DNA of 64,000 nucleotides from an uncultured Collinsella sp. GTDB lineage: Bacteria; Actinomycetota; Coriobacteriia; Coriobacteriales; Coriobacteriaceae. The stretch lies in contig URKG01000001.1 in the NCBI GenBank assembly GCA_900548265.1, positions 93,933 to 157,932 of the forward strand. The letters are read 5' to 3'. The translations under genes were made by a program, and so were the position numbers. A model generated the notes under the pieces. The model was given only the letters and a program-made list of their open reading frames with translations, was not told the origin of the DNA and ran no database searches. Positions 42,293 through 50,700 of this stretch are shown piece after piece (the first letter of the stretch is position 1; each line of letters starts with the position of its first letter).

Positions 42293-43888
42293 ATGGAGAC
42301 GAACGTTATCTGGCGCAACGCCCGCGCGGCCGTGATCGAGCTTGACGACGGCGGCTACTTTACCTGTGCCGATACGTGGGAGATCTTTGTCAACGACGAG
42401 CCCGCCGGTACCACGAATACGGTCGAGACCTATGTCGACGGCCTGACCCCCGGCAAGCGCAACCTGGTTCGTTTTGTTTGTGGCGAGCGTGAGCTGAGCG
42501 TAGGTGTCACCACGCCGGCTGAGCCTTTTACCATCAACGTTCGCGACTGTGGCGCCAAGGGCGATGCCGAGCATGATGACACCACCAACATCCAGGCTGC
42601 CATCATGGCCTGTCCCAAGGACGGGCGCGTGCTGATTCCCGCCGGCAGCTATCGTATCAAGTCCCTCTTCCTTAAGAGCAATATCAACATCGAGCTCGCC
42701 GAGGGAGCGGTGCTGCTGGCTCGCCACGATCGTGCGGCGCTTGCCTACATCCCCGGTACGGTCACGGGCGACGAGGGTGCTGGGTATGCTGGCACCGATA
42801 TGCTGCCCCTGGGCCGCTGGGAGGGCGAGAGCTTCTCGACATACTGCTCTACCTTTACGGGTCTGAGCGTGCACGACGTGTGCATCTATGGTCGCGGCGC
42901 GATCGACGGTCAGACTGATTTTGCCGAGGACAACTGGTGGAACAAGGACTTTAAGAACATCTTCCGTCCTGAGGAGGGCCGCGAGGTCGCCCGCCCGCGC
43001 ATGATTTTCCTGTCCGAGTGCCAAAACGTGAGCTTGGCCGGCTTCACCGTCCGCAACAGCCCGGCGTGGAACATCCACCCCATCCTGTGCGAGCACGTCG
43101 ATGCGCTCTGCCTGTCCATCGAGGGCCCCAAGAACTCCCACAACACCGACGGTTTCGATCCCGAGAGCTGCGGCTTTGTCCGCATCCTTGGCTGTCAGTT
43201 CTCGGTGGGCGACGACTGCATCGCCATCAAGAGCGGCAAGCTGGGCATTGAGCCCGAGCTTCGTCCCGCCACGCACGACGTGCTGATCTCTCACTGCTAC
43301 ATGCACGATGGTCACGGCGCCGTGGTCCTGGGTTCAGAGGCTGCCGGCGGCATCAAGGACCTTACCGTGAGCAAGTGCCTCTTTGAGCGCACCGACCGCG
43401 GCCTGCGCGTCAAGACCCGCCGCGGGCGCGGCAAGGATGCCGTCAACGAGGGCATTACCTTTGAGCACATTCGCATGGACGAGGTGCTCACGCCCTTCGT
43501 GGTCAACTCGTTCTACTTCTGCGACAAGGACGGCAAGACCGATTACGTGCAGTCTCGCGAGGCGCTGCCCGTCGACGACCGCACACCCGGCTTTGGTGCC
43601 ACGACGTTTTGTGATATCGAGGCTACTAACTGCCACGCGGCTGCTGCTTACATCACGGGCCTGCCCGAGAGCAAAGTGACGCGCCTGACGTTCCAGGATG
43701 TCCACGTGACCTTCGCGCCGGATGCCGAGCCCTTTGTCCCGGCCATGGCCTGCGGCGTTGAGCCCATGGTGCGCCAGGGCATCATCGCGCAAAACGTCAA
43801 GGTACTCGACCTGCAAAATGTGGTGATCGAGGGCCAGGACGGCGAGGAACTGCAGCTCCAGAACGTCGACAAGGTCGTCCGTGCGTAG
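42293..43888 (+). CDS. GH28 polygalacturonase, cytoplasmic
   Basis: Glycoside hydrolase family 28 protein of 531 residues. A short beta-sandwich-like N-terminal region (about 1-78) precedes the parallel beta-helix. Catalytic residues are Asp286 and Asp289 (NTDGFD), Asp307/Asp308 (GDDCIAIKSG), His341 (GHGAVVLGSE) and the RVKT basic motif. There is no signal peptide, so it should act on imported oligogalacturonides, probably from the chain end. I chose the ATG at 42293 (GAGGGAG 7 bp upstream) over TTG 42278. Linkage to pectinesterase and GH105 supports the substrate. Confidence 0.92.
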   Translation: METNVIWRNARAAVIELDDGGYFTCADTWEIFVNDEPAGTTNTVETYVDGLTPGKRNLVRFVCGERELSVGVTTPAEPFTINVRDCGAKGDAEHDDTTNIQAAIMACPKDGRVLIPAGSYRIKSLFLKSNINIELAEGAVLLARHDRAALAYIPGTVTGDEGAGYAGTDMLPLGRWEGESFSTYCSTFTGLSVHDVCIYGRGAIDGQTDFAEDNWWNKDFKNIFRPEEGREVARPRMIFLSECQNVSLAGFTVRNSPAWNIHPILCEHVDALCLSIEGPKNSHNTDGFDPESCGFVRILGCQFSVGDDCIAIKSGKLGIEPELRPATHDVLISHCYMHDGHGAVVLGSEAAGGIKDLTVSKCLFERTDRGLRVKTRRGRGKDAVNEGITFEHIRMDEVLTPFVVNSFYFCDKDGKTDYVQSREALPVDDRTPGFGATTFCDIEATNCHAAAAYITGLPESKVTRLTFQDVHVTFAPDAEPFVPAMACGVEPMVRQGIIAQNVKVLDLQNVVIEGQDGEELQLQNVDKVVRA

Positions 43889-43926
43889 GCGTTTGCTCCT
43901 AAACAATTAAATTCGGTATGTCGCGG

Positions 43927-43970
43927 CGCGCGATGGGCAGGGCCTTCCCGACCCATTGCGCGAACTTTTT
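43927..43970 (+). terminator. Intrinsic terminator after the GH28 gene
   Basis: CGCGCGATGGG (43927-43937) pairs with CCCATTGCGCG (43952-43962) with one G-U, then AACTTTTT. A small palindrome GTAGACGGTCTAC (43989-44001) follows, 20 bp before the next start. Confidence 0.85.
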
Positions 43971-44022
43971 ATATGCCGAAACTGCAACGTAGACGGTCTA
44001 CGACGAAAGGACGCGGTGACTG

Positions 44023-46188
44023 ATGATGAGTGAGAGACGATTTTTTGAGGTTTCGCCCGAGCGTGCGGGGGCATATCACAGTATCTCTAAGGCCTTGGAG
44101 GCAATTGACGAATCCTGTCCGAATGACGGACGGCCGGTGACAATCCATATCGAGCCGGGTGAGTACCGCGAACGGGTCGAGATTCATCGCCCGCATGTGA
44201 CGATTGAGGGAGAGACGGCCGACAGCGTGCGTATCGTGGGCAGCCTGGGTGCCAAGATGCCTTCGGAGGACGGCTCGGGCGTCGACGGCACGCTCGGCAC
44301 GTTTAGGACCTATACCGTTTTGGTCGATGCCGACGACGTACGGCTCGAGAACCTCACGATCGAAAACGATGCGGGCGATGGGCGCGAGGTCGGTCAAGCG
44401 ATTGCCCTGTATGCTGATGGCGACCGTCTGGTTGTCGATGCCTGCTGCATTAAGGGACACCAAGACACGCTGTTTTTGGGTCCGCTGCCGCCGCATGAGG
44501 CCAAACCGGGCGGGTTTATAGGACCCAAACAGTATGCGCCGCGCCGGGTGGGACGCCAGTATTTTCGACGTTGCCGGATCGAGGGCGATGTCGACTTTAT
44601 CTTTGGCGGCGCGCGTGCCTACTTTGAGGGGTGCGAGATTCGCTCGCTCAACCGCGATATGGATGTCAACGGGTATGTAACGGCAGCCTCCACGCCTAAA
44701 GGCGAGCCGCACGGCTTTGTGTTCCACGGCTGTTCGTTTACAGCTCCGGATGGCGTGGCGCCGGATTCGGTCTACCTGGGTCGTCCTTGGCGCGAATGGG
44801 CACAAACTGTGCTGATCGATTGCTGGCTGGGGCGACATATCAAGCGCGAAGGCTGGTGGGATTGGAATAAGCCGGCAGCGCACAACTGCGTGCAGTATGC
44901 TGGCGCGATCCTGCATGGGCCGGCGGGTGATGCTACCGGCTGGGTGCCGTGGGCGAATGAACTCGATGTGATGGCTGCTGCCGGGTACGCCCGCGAACAG
45001 GTGCTTGCCGGTGCGGATGGCTGGGATCCCGAGGGAGGCACCGGTGATGCGGTTGAGACGGCTGGGCTATCTGCCAATGGTCGCACCGTGCACATCGAGA
45101 CGTACTGCGAAGACGAGCCTGCGCTGCGTGCCCGGCTGAAGCGCGAGGGGCGCTCTGCCGCATTTGCGGGCCAGACTCCTGCAGATTTTGAGGCATGGAA
45201 GATTGCGACCAGGACTCGCCTGTGCGATGTTTTGGGCCTTTCGCTTATGGACCGCGCCCCGATTGAGATTCGTGAACTCAGCCGTGTGCGGGTTGCCGGC
45301 GGCATCGTGCGCACCCATGCGATGCTGCAGGTGGAGCGCGACGTTTGGATGCCGTTCTACCTGTTGGAGCCGTCTCATCCTAAGCTTGATGAGCGGGGAC
45401 TCAAACGCTGTTATATCTGCCCGCATGGTCATCAGGGAGCGGGTGCTGCAAGCGTAGCCGGTGTTGCGGGCGTGCCGGCTGTCGATGATGCCGTGCGTAA
45501 GTTCAATTACGACTACGGTCTGCGTTTGGCACGCATGGGTTACGTGACCGTCTGCCCTGATGCGCGCGGTTGGGGATACCGTCGTGACTGGAAGGGTCAG
45601 GGCGATGACGAGAACAGCTACCTGCGCGGTACGTGTCTGAATCAAGCACGTATGGCCGAGCCGCTGGGTCTTACGGTTGCGGGCCTCAACGCCTGGGATA
45701 ACATGCGTCTGATCGATTACCTAGAGGCGCGCGGCGACATTGCCATGGATGACCTGGGTTGCTTTGGTTTTTCGGGTGGCGGCTACATGACGTTGTACCT
45801 GGCCGCACTCGACCCGCGTGTGCGCAAGGCGTTTGTCTCGGGCTATCTGTACGGTGTCGACGATTCGCTGCTGCATCTCAATGGCAATTGCAGCTGCAAC
45901 TACACACCCGGACTTTGGCGCTTACTCGACATGGGCGATATTGCCTCGCTTATTGCACCGCGCCCGTTGTTAGTGCAGAGCTGCGAAGAGGATCATCTGA
46001 ACGGTTCGCGCGGGCTGAAAAATGTCGATGAACAGCTCAAGATCGTGCGCGATGCCTACAAGTTGCTGGGCCGCAGAGATGCTCTGCGGCACGAGGTGTG
46101 TCCGGGTGGACACCATCTGGGCGTGGCACATCTTGCCGAGGATATCGAATGGCTCGATTCGCACGTTGCGGAATGCGCCCGTGCATAG
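44023..46188 (+). CDS. Pectin methylesterase fused to alpha/beta-hydrolase
   Basis: Two-domain protein of 721 residues. Residues about 5-325 are a CE8 pectinesterase with GHQDTLFL (Asp148), GDVDFIFGGA (Asp191) and YLGRPWR (Arg254, Trp256). Residues about 355-715 are an alpha/beta-hydrolase related to acetyl-xylan and dienelactone esterases, with nucleophile Ser584 (GFSGGGY), a probable acid Asp657 (CEEDH) and His697 or His698 (GGHHLG). No signal peptide is present. The protein could remove methyl and acetyl esters from the same imported pectin oligomer. The ATG at 44023 or 44026 may be used. The second activity is inferred from fold and fusion partner. Confidence 0.87.
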   Translation: MMSERRFFEVSPERAGAYHSISKALEAIDESCPNDGRPVTIHIEPGEYRERVEIHRPHVTIEGETADSVRIVGSLGAKMPSEDGSGVDGTLGTFRTYTVLVDADDVRLENLTIENDAGDGREVGQAIALYADGDRLVVDACCIKGHQDTLFLGPLPPHEAKPGGFIGPKQYAPRRVGRQYFRRCRIEGDVDFIFGGARAYFEGCEIRSLNRDMDVNGYVTAASTPKGEPHGFVFHGCSFTAPDGVAPDSVYLGRPWREWAQTVLIDCWLGRHIKREGWWDWNKPAAHNCVQYAGAILHGPAGDATGWVPWANELDVMAAAGYAREQVLAGADGWDPEGGTGDAVETAGLSANGRTVHIETYCEDEPALRARLKREGRSAAFAGQTPADFEAWKIATRTRLCDVLGLSLMDRAPIEIRELSRVRVAGGIVRTHAMLQVERDVWMPFYLLEPSHPKLDERGLKRCYICPHGHQGAGAASVAGVAGVPAVDDAVRKFNYDYGLRLARMGYVTVCPDARGWGYRRDWKGQGDDENSYLRGTCLNQARMAEPLGLTVAGLNAWDNMRLIDYLEARGDIAMDDLGCFGFSGGGYMTLYLAALDPRVRKAFVSGYLYGVDDSLLHLNGNCSCNYTPGLWRLLDMGDIASLIAPRPLLVQSCEEDHLNGSRGLKNVDEQLKIVRDAYKLLGRRDALRHEVCPGGHHLGVAHLAEDIEWLDSHVAECARA

Positions 46189-46257
46189 CCCCTCGGCATG
46201 CTGCAAATAAACGGTACGTACCTGTATGGCCGCCAATGGGCGGATGAGGAGAAGATT

Positions 46258-46926
46258 ATGGAAACGAAGAACTTGAGTGAATCGACCATTTGCTGCTTTG
46301 GCGATTCGACCACATGGGGGGATAACGGATGCGGTGGGGGAGGCAACGACATCTCGTGGACCTCGCATTTGGGCGCGTTGCTGGGAGGTGCAGTCGTCGA
46401 GAACTTTGGCATCAAGGGTTCGCGTATCGCCATCAAGGCCGACCGTACCGATTCATTTGTCGAGCGCTTGGACGGCATCGACGATGCGGCCGATGTCTAT
46501 GTTGTCTTTGGCGGCGTTAACGACTTTAGCCGCAACGTGCCGCTTGGCGAGTTGGGCAGTACCGATGTGCATGAGTTCTACGGTGCGCTCGATTATCTGA
46601 TCCGCACCATCACGGCACGCTCGCCTCGGGCAAAGCTCGTGTTTATGACGCCGTGCAAGACGAGCGGCAAGCACGAGAAGGATATCCCTGCAAGCGACGA
46701 GCTCAACCATTTGGGGTTGACGCAGGTCGCCTACGTAAAGGCGATGCTCGAGGTCTGCGACCGCTATTCCGTGCCGGTGATTGACCTGTATGCGCAAAGC
46801 GGCATCAGCCCGTTTTTGTCAGAGCACCGCGAGCTCTATATGCCGGACGGTCTGCATTACAGTCCTGCCGGCTATGAGCGCCTGGCGCATCGCATCGCCG
46901 CGGGTCTCACCGCCGTTTGCCGCTAA
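46258..46926 (+). CDS. SGNH/GDSL-type esterase
   Basis: Esterase of 222 residues with the SGNH blocks: GDST (Ser), Gly in GIKGSR, GGVNDF (Asn) and DGLHYSPAGYERLA (Asp and His). No signal peptide. I chose the ATG at 46258 with GAGGAG before it; upstream TTG/ATG codons lie in the spacer. It starts 69 bp after the pectinesterase fusion, so a pectin or rhamnogalacturonan deacetylase role is likely but inferred from the neighbourhood. Confidence 0.82.
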   Translation: METKNLSESTICCFGDSTTWGDNGCGGGGNDISWTSHLGALLGGAVVENFGIKGSRIAIKADRTDSFVERLDGIDDAADVYVVFGGVNDFSRNVPLGELGSTDVHEFYGALDYLIRTITARSPRAKLVFMTPCKTSGKHEKDIPASDELNHLGLTQVAYVKAMLEVCDRYSVPVIDLYAQSGISPFLSEHRELYMPDGLHYSPAGYERLAHRIAAGLTAVCR

Positions 46927-46940
46927 AAGTCTGCCGTTCG

Positions 46941-47007
46941 CGGGGAATATAGGGTTAACGTTCACCCTATATTCCCCGTTCGCGTTACACTAGGGGTAAC
47001 GTTCACC
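46941..47007 (+). promoter_or_regulatory. GH105 promoter with two operator copies
   Basis: Operator-like AGGGTTAACGTTCACCCT (46951-46968) is the centre of a 38-bp palindrome (46941-46978) whose outer arms are CGGGGAATATAGGG and its complement. A second site AGGGGTAACGTTCACCT lies at 46992-47007. TACACT (46986-46991) may be the -10 box. Both sites precede the GH105 start at 47034. Confidence 0.7.
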
Positions 47008-47033
47008 TATCATTAACGTCAGAGGGGACAGCA

Positions 47034-48272
47034 ATGGGTTGCAATCAAATCCTGGACCGTTATATCGAGCAGTTGATCGAAACCTCTACGCCGCAGGCGC
47101 CGGCTTGGAATATCGAAAAGATTCGCGCCGGCAAGGAGAACACCTGGAACTATATCGACGGCTGCATGATCAAGGCGCTCATCGAGCTGTACGAGATCAC
47201 GGGCGAGCAGCGCTACCTGACCTTTGCCGATGACTACATCGATTTCTTTGTCCAGGACGACGGTACCATCAAGCATTACAACCCGCAGGAGTACAACCTC
47301 GATAACGTCAGTGCGGGCAAGACCCTCTACAAGCTGTATGACCTGGTGGGCAAGCCCAAGTACCGTGCCGCCATGGACACCATCTACCGCCAGCTCGAGA
47401 CCCAGCCGCGCACCAAAGAGGGCGTGTTTTGGCACAAGGCCGTCTATCCCAACCAGATTTGGCTCGATGGCATGTACATGGCACAGCCGTTCTACATGCA
47501 GTACGAGCTGAGCTTCCACAACCGTCGTGCCTGCTCGGACAGCTTCCATATGTTCCAGGTCGTGCATGACCTGATGCGCAACCCCCTCAACGGTCTGTAC
47601 TATCACGCTTACGACGCGAGCCGCAAACAGTTCTGGTGCGACCCGGTCACCGGTCTTTCGGCTAACTTCTGGCTGCGCGCCGAGGGCTGGTTTGCCATGG
47701 CGCTCATCGACACCTGGGAGCTTATGCCGCCTTCGATGTCAGCCGAGAAGGACGAGATTCGCAAGATGTTCCACGACCTGATCGACGCCATGCTGCCGTA
47801 TCAGGACGAGAAGACCGGCATGTGGCATCAGGTCATCAACCTGCCCAATATCGCTCCTAACTACCTGGAGGAGTCGGGCAGCGCGATTTTTGCCAATGCC
47901 ATCATGAAGGGCGTGCGTCTGGGCGTGCTGGGCGAGCGTTACTACCAGTACGGCCGTCGCGCCTTCGACGGCATCTGCGAGACCTGCCTGTCCGAGCATG
48001 ATGGCCAGCTGGCGCTCGACAACATCTGCCTGGTCGCGGGCTTGGGCAACACCGCGCACCGCGAGGGCACGTTTGATTACTACATGAGCGAGCCCGTGGT
48101 CAAAAATGATGCAAAGGGTGTGGCGCCGCTGGTGCTTGCCTATATCGAGACCATGCATCACGACAAGCTGGCCGGTAAGCGCGATCCGCTCGCCCCCTCG
48201 GGCGTGTGCTCCATCGAGGACCCGTTTGGCGGATACACCCCGGGCATCAACGCTCATAAGGGATGTGAATAA
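47034..48272 (+). CDS. GH105 unsaturated uronyl hydrolase
   Basis: Cytoplasmic glycoside hydrolase of 412 residues in the YteR/RhiN family, with an (alpha/alpha)6 barrel. It releases 4-deoxy-hexenuronic acid from the non-reducing end of lyase-made pectin or rhamnogalacturonan oligomers. The conserved block HKAVYPNQIWLDGMYMAQPF contains the catalytic Asp. No signal peptide. AGAGGGG precedes the ATG. Its product would be handled by DhuI and KduD encoded 4.5 kb downstream, whose promoter carries the same operator. Confidence 0.92.
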   Translation: MGCNQILDRYIEQLIETSTPQAPAWNIEKIRAGKENTWNYIDGCMIKALIELYEITGEQRYLTFADDYIDFFVQDDGTIKHYNPQEYNLDNVSAGKTLYKLYDLVGKPKYRAAMDTIYRQLETQPRTKEGVFWHKAVYPNQIWLDGMYMAQPFYMQYELSFHNRRACSDSFHMFQVVHDLMRNPLNGLYYHAYDASRKQFWCDPVTGLSANFWLRAEGWFAMALIDTWELMPPSMSAEKDEIRKMFHDLIDAMLPYQDEKTGMWHQVINLPNIAPNYLEESGSAIFANAIMKGVRLGVLGERYYQYGRRAFDGICETCLSEHDGQLALDNICLVAGLGNTAHREGTFDYYMSEPVVKNDAKGVAPLVLAYIETMHHDKLAGKRDPLAPSGVCSIEDPFGGYTPGINAHKGCE

Positions 48273-48273
48273 C

Positions 48274-49179
48274 GTGGGGGCTATTACTCCGGGTGTACGT
48301 TTGCACGACCTTCCGCAGGGGACCGTCGAGGAACGCATCCGCATGGCGGGAGAGCTGGGCTTTTCGTGCATTCAGCTGCCGAGCAAGGTGCTCTACGCAT
48401 CGATGGGGATCGATCGAGGCGGCCTGACCAGCGAGCTTGCCGACCATTTGCGTGCCGTGCTCGATGAGTCGGGCGTTTCGGTCGCCGTGCTCGGCTGCTA
48501 TAAGAATTTGGCGACGCCCGATCGCCAACAGCTCATGGATAACATTGCCGAGTACGAGGCATGCCTGAACTTTGCCCAGATGCTCGGCGGCTGCCCGGTG
48601 GGTACCGAGACCGGTCGCCCCAATGCGCAGAACCGCGTCGCGGACGACCGCATGACCGACGAGGCACTCGATGCGTTTGCAGACGGACTTGCACGCGTCT
48701 GCGAGCGCGCCGAGGCCGTGGGCGGGCAAATACTGATTGAGCCTGGCTGGAACGAGACGGTCAACACGCCGGATCGCTGCCGCGAGGTGCTGGAGCGCGT
48801 CTCGAGCCCGTCGCTCGGCGTGATCTATGACCCAGTGTCGCTGCTGCACCCCAGCGTCGTTGACGAAGCGCAGGAAATCACAGCGCGCATGCTCTACTTA
48901 TGCGGCAGTAAGATCCGCGTGCTGCACGCCAAGGATTTTGAGGTCGTTGATAACGAGGACGAAGCCGGTTGGTGCGACGGTACGGGTTCACGCTTGGTGT
49001 GTCATGGCGTGGGCGAGACGGGACGATATGACTTTGAGCCCGTGGTGGCCTGGGCGGCTGCCGCCTGCCCTGGGATTCCTTGCGTGGTCGAGAACAGCGT
49101 GCCGGCGACGGCGGCTGACTGCCTGGCGACACTCGAGCACATGTCCGCTCGCTGCGGGGCTTCGCATCGCGAGCTATAG
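48274..49179 (+). CDS. TIM-barrel sugar isomerase/epimerase-like protein
   Basis: Xylose-isomerase-like TIM barrel of 301 residues. Putative metal ligands are in LIEPGWNETV (Glu), VIYDPVSLLHP (Asp), LHAKDFEV and VVENSVPAT (Glu). GTG at 48274 follows the GH105 stop by 1 bp, with AAGGG 11 bp before it, so the two are co-translated. The activity may be isomerisation or epimerisation of a uronate or sugar released by GH105; the substrate cannot be assigned. Confidence 0.8.
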   Translation: MGAITPGVRLHDLPQGTVEERIRMAGELGFSCIQLPSKVLYASMGIDRGGLTSELADHLRAVLDESGVSVAVLGCYKNLATPDRQQLMDNIAEYEACLNFAQMLGGCPVGTETGRPNAQNRVADDRMTDEALDAFADGLARVCERAEAVGGQILIEPGWNETVNTPDRCREVLERVSSPSLGVIYDPVSLLHPSVVDEAQEITARMLYLCGSKIRVLHAKDFEVVDNEDEAGWCDGTGSRLVCHGVGETGRYDFEPVVAWAAAACPGIPCVVENSVPATAADCLATLEHMSARCGASHREL

Positions 49180-49282
49180 CATTGGCTTTTGCCGTGTCGG
49201 CAGATTGAGATTACCTGTATGGGGGCGGCGGTGAAGGGTCTTTATCGTCGCCCCATTGGATTGCATTAAAAAGGGGAGTTGC

Positions 49283-50500
49283 GTGGCTATCCACATTGTC
49301 GAAGAGGCGAATCGTTGCCTAGGTTGCAAAAGGGCGTTCTGCCAGCTTAAAGGCTGCCCGGTTCAGACACCTATCCCGCAGGTCATTGACCTGTTCAAAC
49401 AGCGTCGTCTGGAAGAGGCGGGCGAGCTGCTGTTCCAGAACAATCCCATGAGCGCGGTCTGCTCCATGGTGTGCAATCATTCGGGCCAGTGCGAGGGCGC
49501 TTGCATCCAGGGCCGCAAGGGTACACCGGTGCATTTTTCGAGTATCGAGAACTATATCTCGACTGCATATTTGGACCGCAAGGAGTGGAAGCCCGCGCCG
49601 TCGTGCGGCAAGCAGGTTGCCGTGGTCGGTTCCGGTCCTGCCGGCATTACCGTGGCCATTAAGATGGCCCAGCTGGGCTGTGCCGTTACGGTGTTTGAAC
49701 AGCGCCCCGAGATCGGCGGCGTGCTGGAGTACGGCATCCCCGAGTTTCGCCTGCCCCGTGCTCTCGTGCAAAAGTACCGTTACGTGATGTGCTCGCTTGG
49801 CGTGCGCGTCCGTCCCTCGACCACCATCGGTGGCGCGCTGCATATCGACGACCTGCTGCGCGACGGCTACGATGCGGTCTTTGTGGGTACCGGCACCTGG
49901 CGCGCCCGCAAGCTGGGTATTCCCGGCGAGTCGCGCGGCAACGTGCTGTTTGGTATCGATTATCTGGTCGATCCCACGAGCGTGGCGATCGGGCAGAACG
50001 TGGCGGTTATCGGCGCCGGCAACGTTGCCATGGATGTTGCCCGCACAGCCCTGCGCTCGGGCGCTCGCAAGGTCACCGTGTATGCCCGATCGCGCCATAT
50101 CTCTGCCATCGATGATGAGGTGGAGCTGACCGAGCTTGACGGTGCCGAGATTGTGCGCGGCAAGGCGATCTGCGCCATCGACGATAACGGTCCGGTCTTT
50201 GAGACGGCTATCTTCGATGAGGACGACAGCGTGGTGGGCTACGAGGAAGAGCTCGACCATGCGTCCGCCGACACAGTGGTCATCGCGGCCTCACAGGTGC
50301 CCAAGGACAAGCTTGTGCTTACGACGGGTGGTCTGGAGACTGACCATCGCGGCCTGCTGTCGGTCGATGAGCACGGCATGACCACCGTGCCTGGCGTCTT
50401 TGCCGCCGGCGACGTGGTCAACGGCCCGCTCACGGTCGTCCATGCCGTGGCCGGCGCCAAGCTCGCCGTCGAAGGTATGACTGCCTATTTGGGTCTCTAA
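49283..50500 (+). CDS. GltD/PreT-like Fe-S and FAD oxidoreductase
   Basis: Protein of 405 residues resembling the small subunit of glutamate synthase and the dihydropyrimidine dehydrogenase N-terminal unit. A Cys-rich Fe-S domain (CLGCKRAFCQLKGCPVQ and CSMVCNHSGQCEGACIQG) is followed by FAD (VVGSGPAGITVAIKMAQLG) and NAD(P)H (VIGAGNVAMDVARTALRSG) Rossmann folds and an AAGDVVNGP motif. GTG at 49283 has AAGGGGAG before it. No glutamate synthase large subunit is present, so it probably supplies electrons to another enzyme, perhaps the flavin reductase encoded next. Confidence 0.85.
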   Translation: MAIHIVEEANRCLGCKRAFCQLKGCPVQTPIPQVIDLFKQRRLEEAGELLFQNNPMSAVCSMVCNHSGQCEGACIQGRKGTPVHFSSIENYISTAYLDRKEWKPAPSCGKQVAVVGSGPAGITVAIKMAQLGCAVTVFEQRPEIGGVLEYGIPEFRLPRALVQKYRYVMCSLGVRVRPSTTIGGALHIDDLLRDGYDAVFVGTGTWRARKLGIPGESRGNVLFGIDYLVDPTSVAIGQNVAVIGAGNVAMDVARTALRSGARKVTVYARSRHISAIDDEVELTELDGAEIVRGKAICAIDDNGPVFETAIFDEDDSVVGYEEELDHASADTVVIAASQVPKDKLVLTTGGLETDHRGLLSVDEHGMTTVPGVFAAGDVVNGPLTVVHAVAGAKLAVEGMTAYLGL

Positions 50501-50515
50501 CACATCCCACCCATC

Positions 50516-50587
50516 AGTTGCGGTGAAATACGGACTGTTTTGGCTGTTAAAAGCCTCGGCTGCCCCGTATTTCACCGCAACTTTTTT
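50516..50587 (+). terminator. Hairpin terminator, repeat family copy 1
   Basis: Perfect 18-bp arms (50516-50533 and 50565-50582; AGTTGCGGTGAAATACGG and complement) around a loop with its own small GGCT/AGCC stems, then TTTTTT. The left arm plus eight further bases recurs at 53420. Nothing else is visible in the 200-bp gap. Confidence 0.85.
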
Positions 50588-50700
50588 GTGAGGGTCAGGA
50601 TTGAAGGTGGGGAGTGCGAGCGAGTGCGAATGCGGCGGATACTGATACGATAGGTACGTTAGCAACTGCCGCCGAGCGGCTCAAACGAAAGGAAGCCTGT

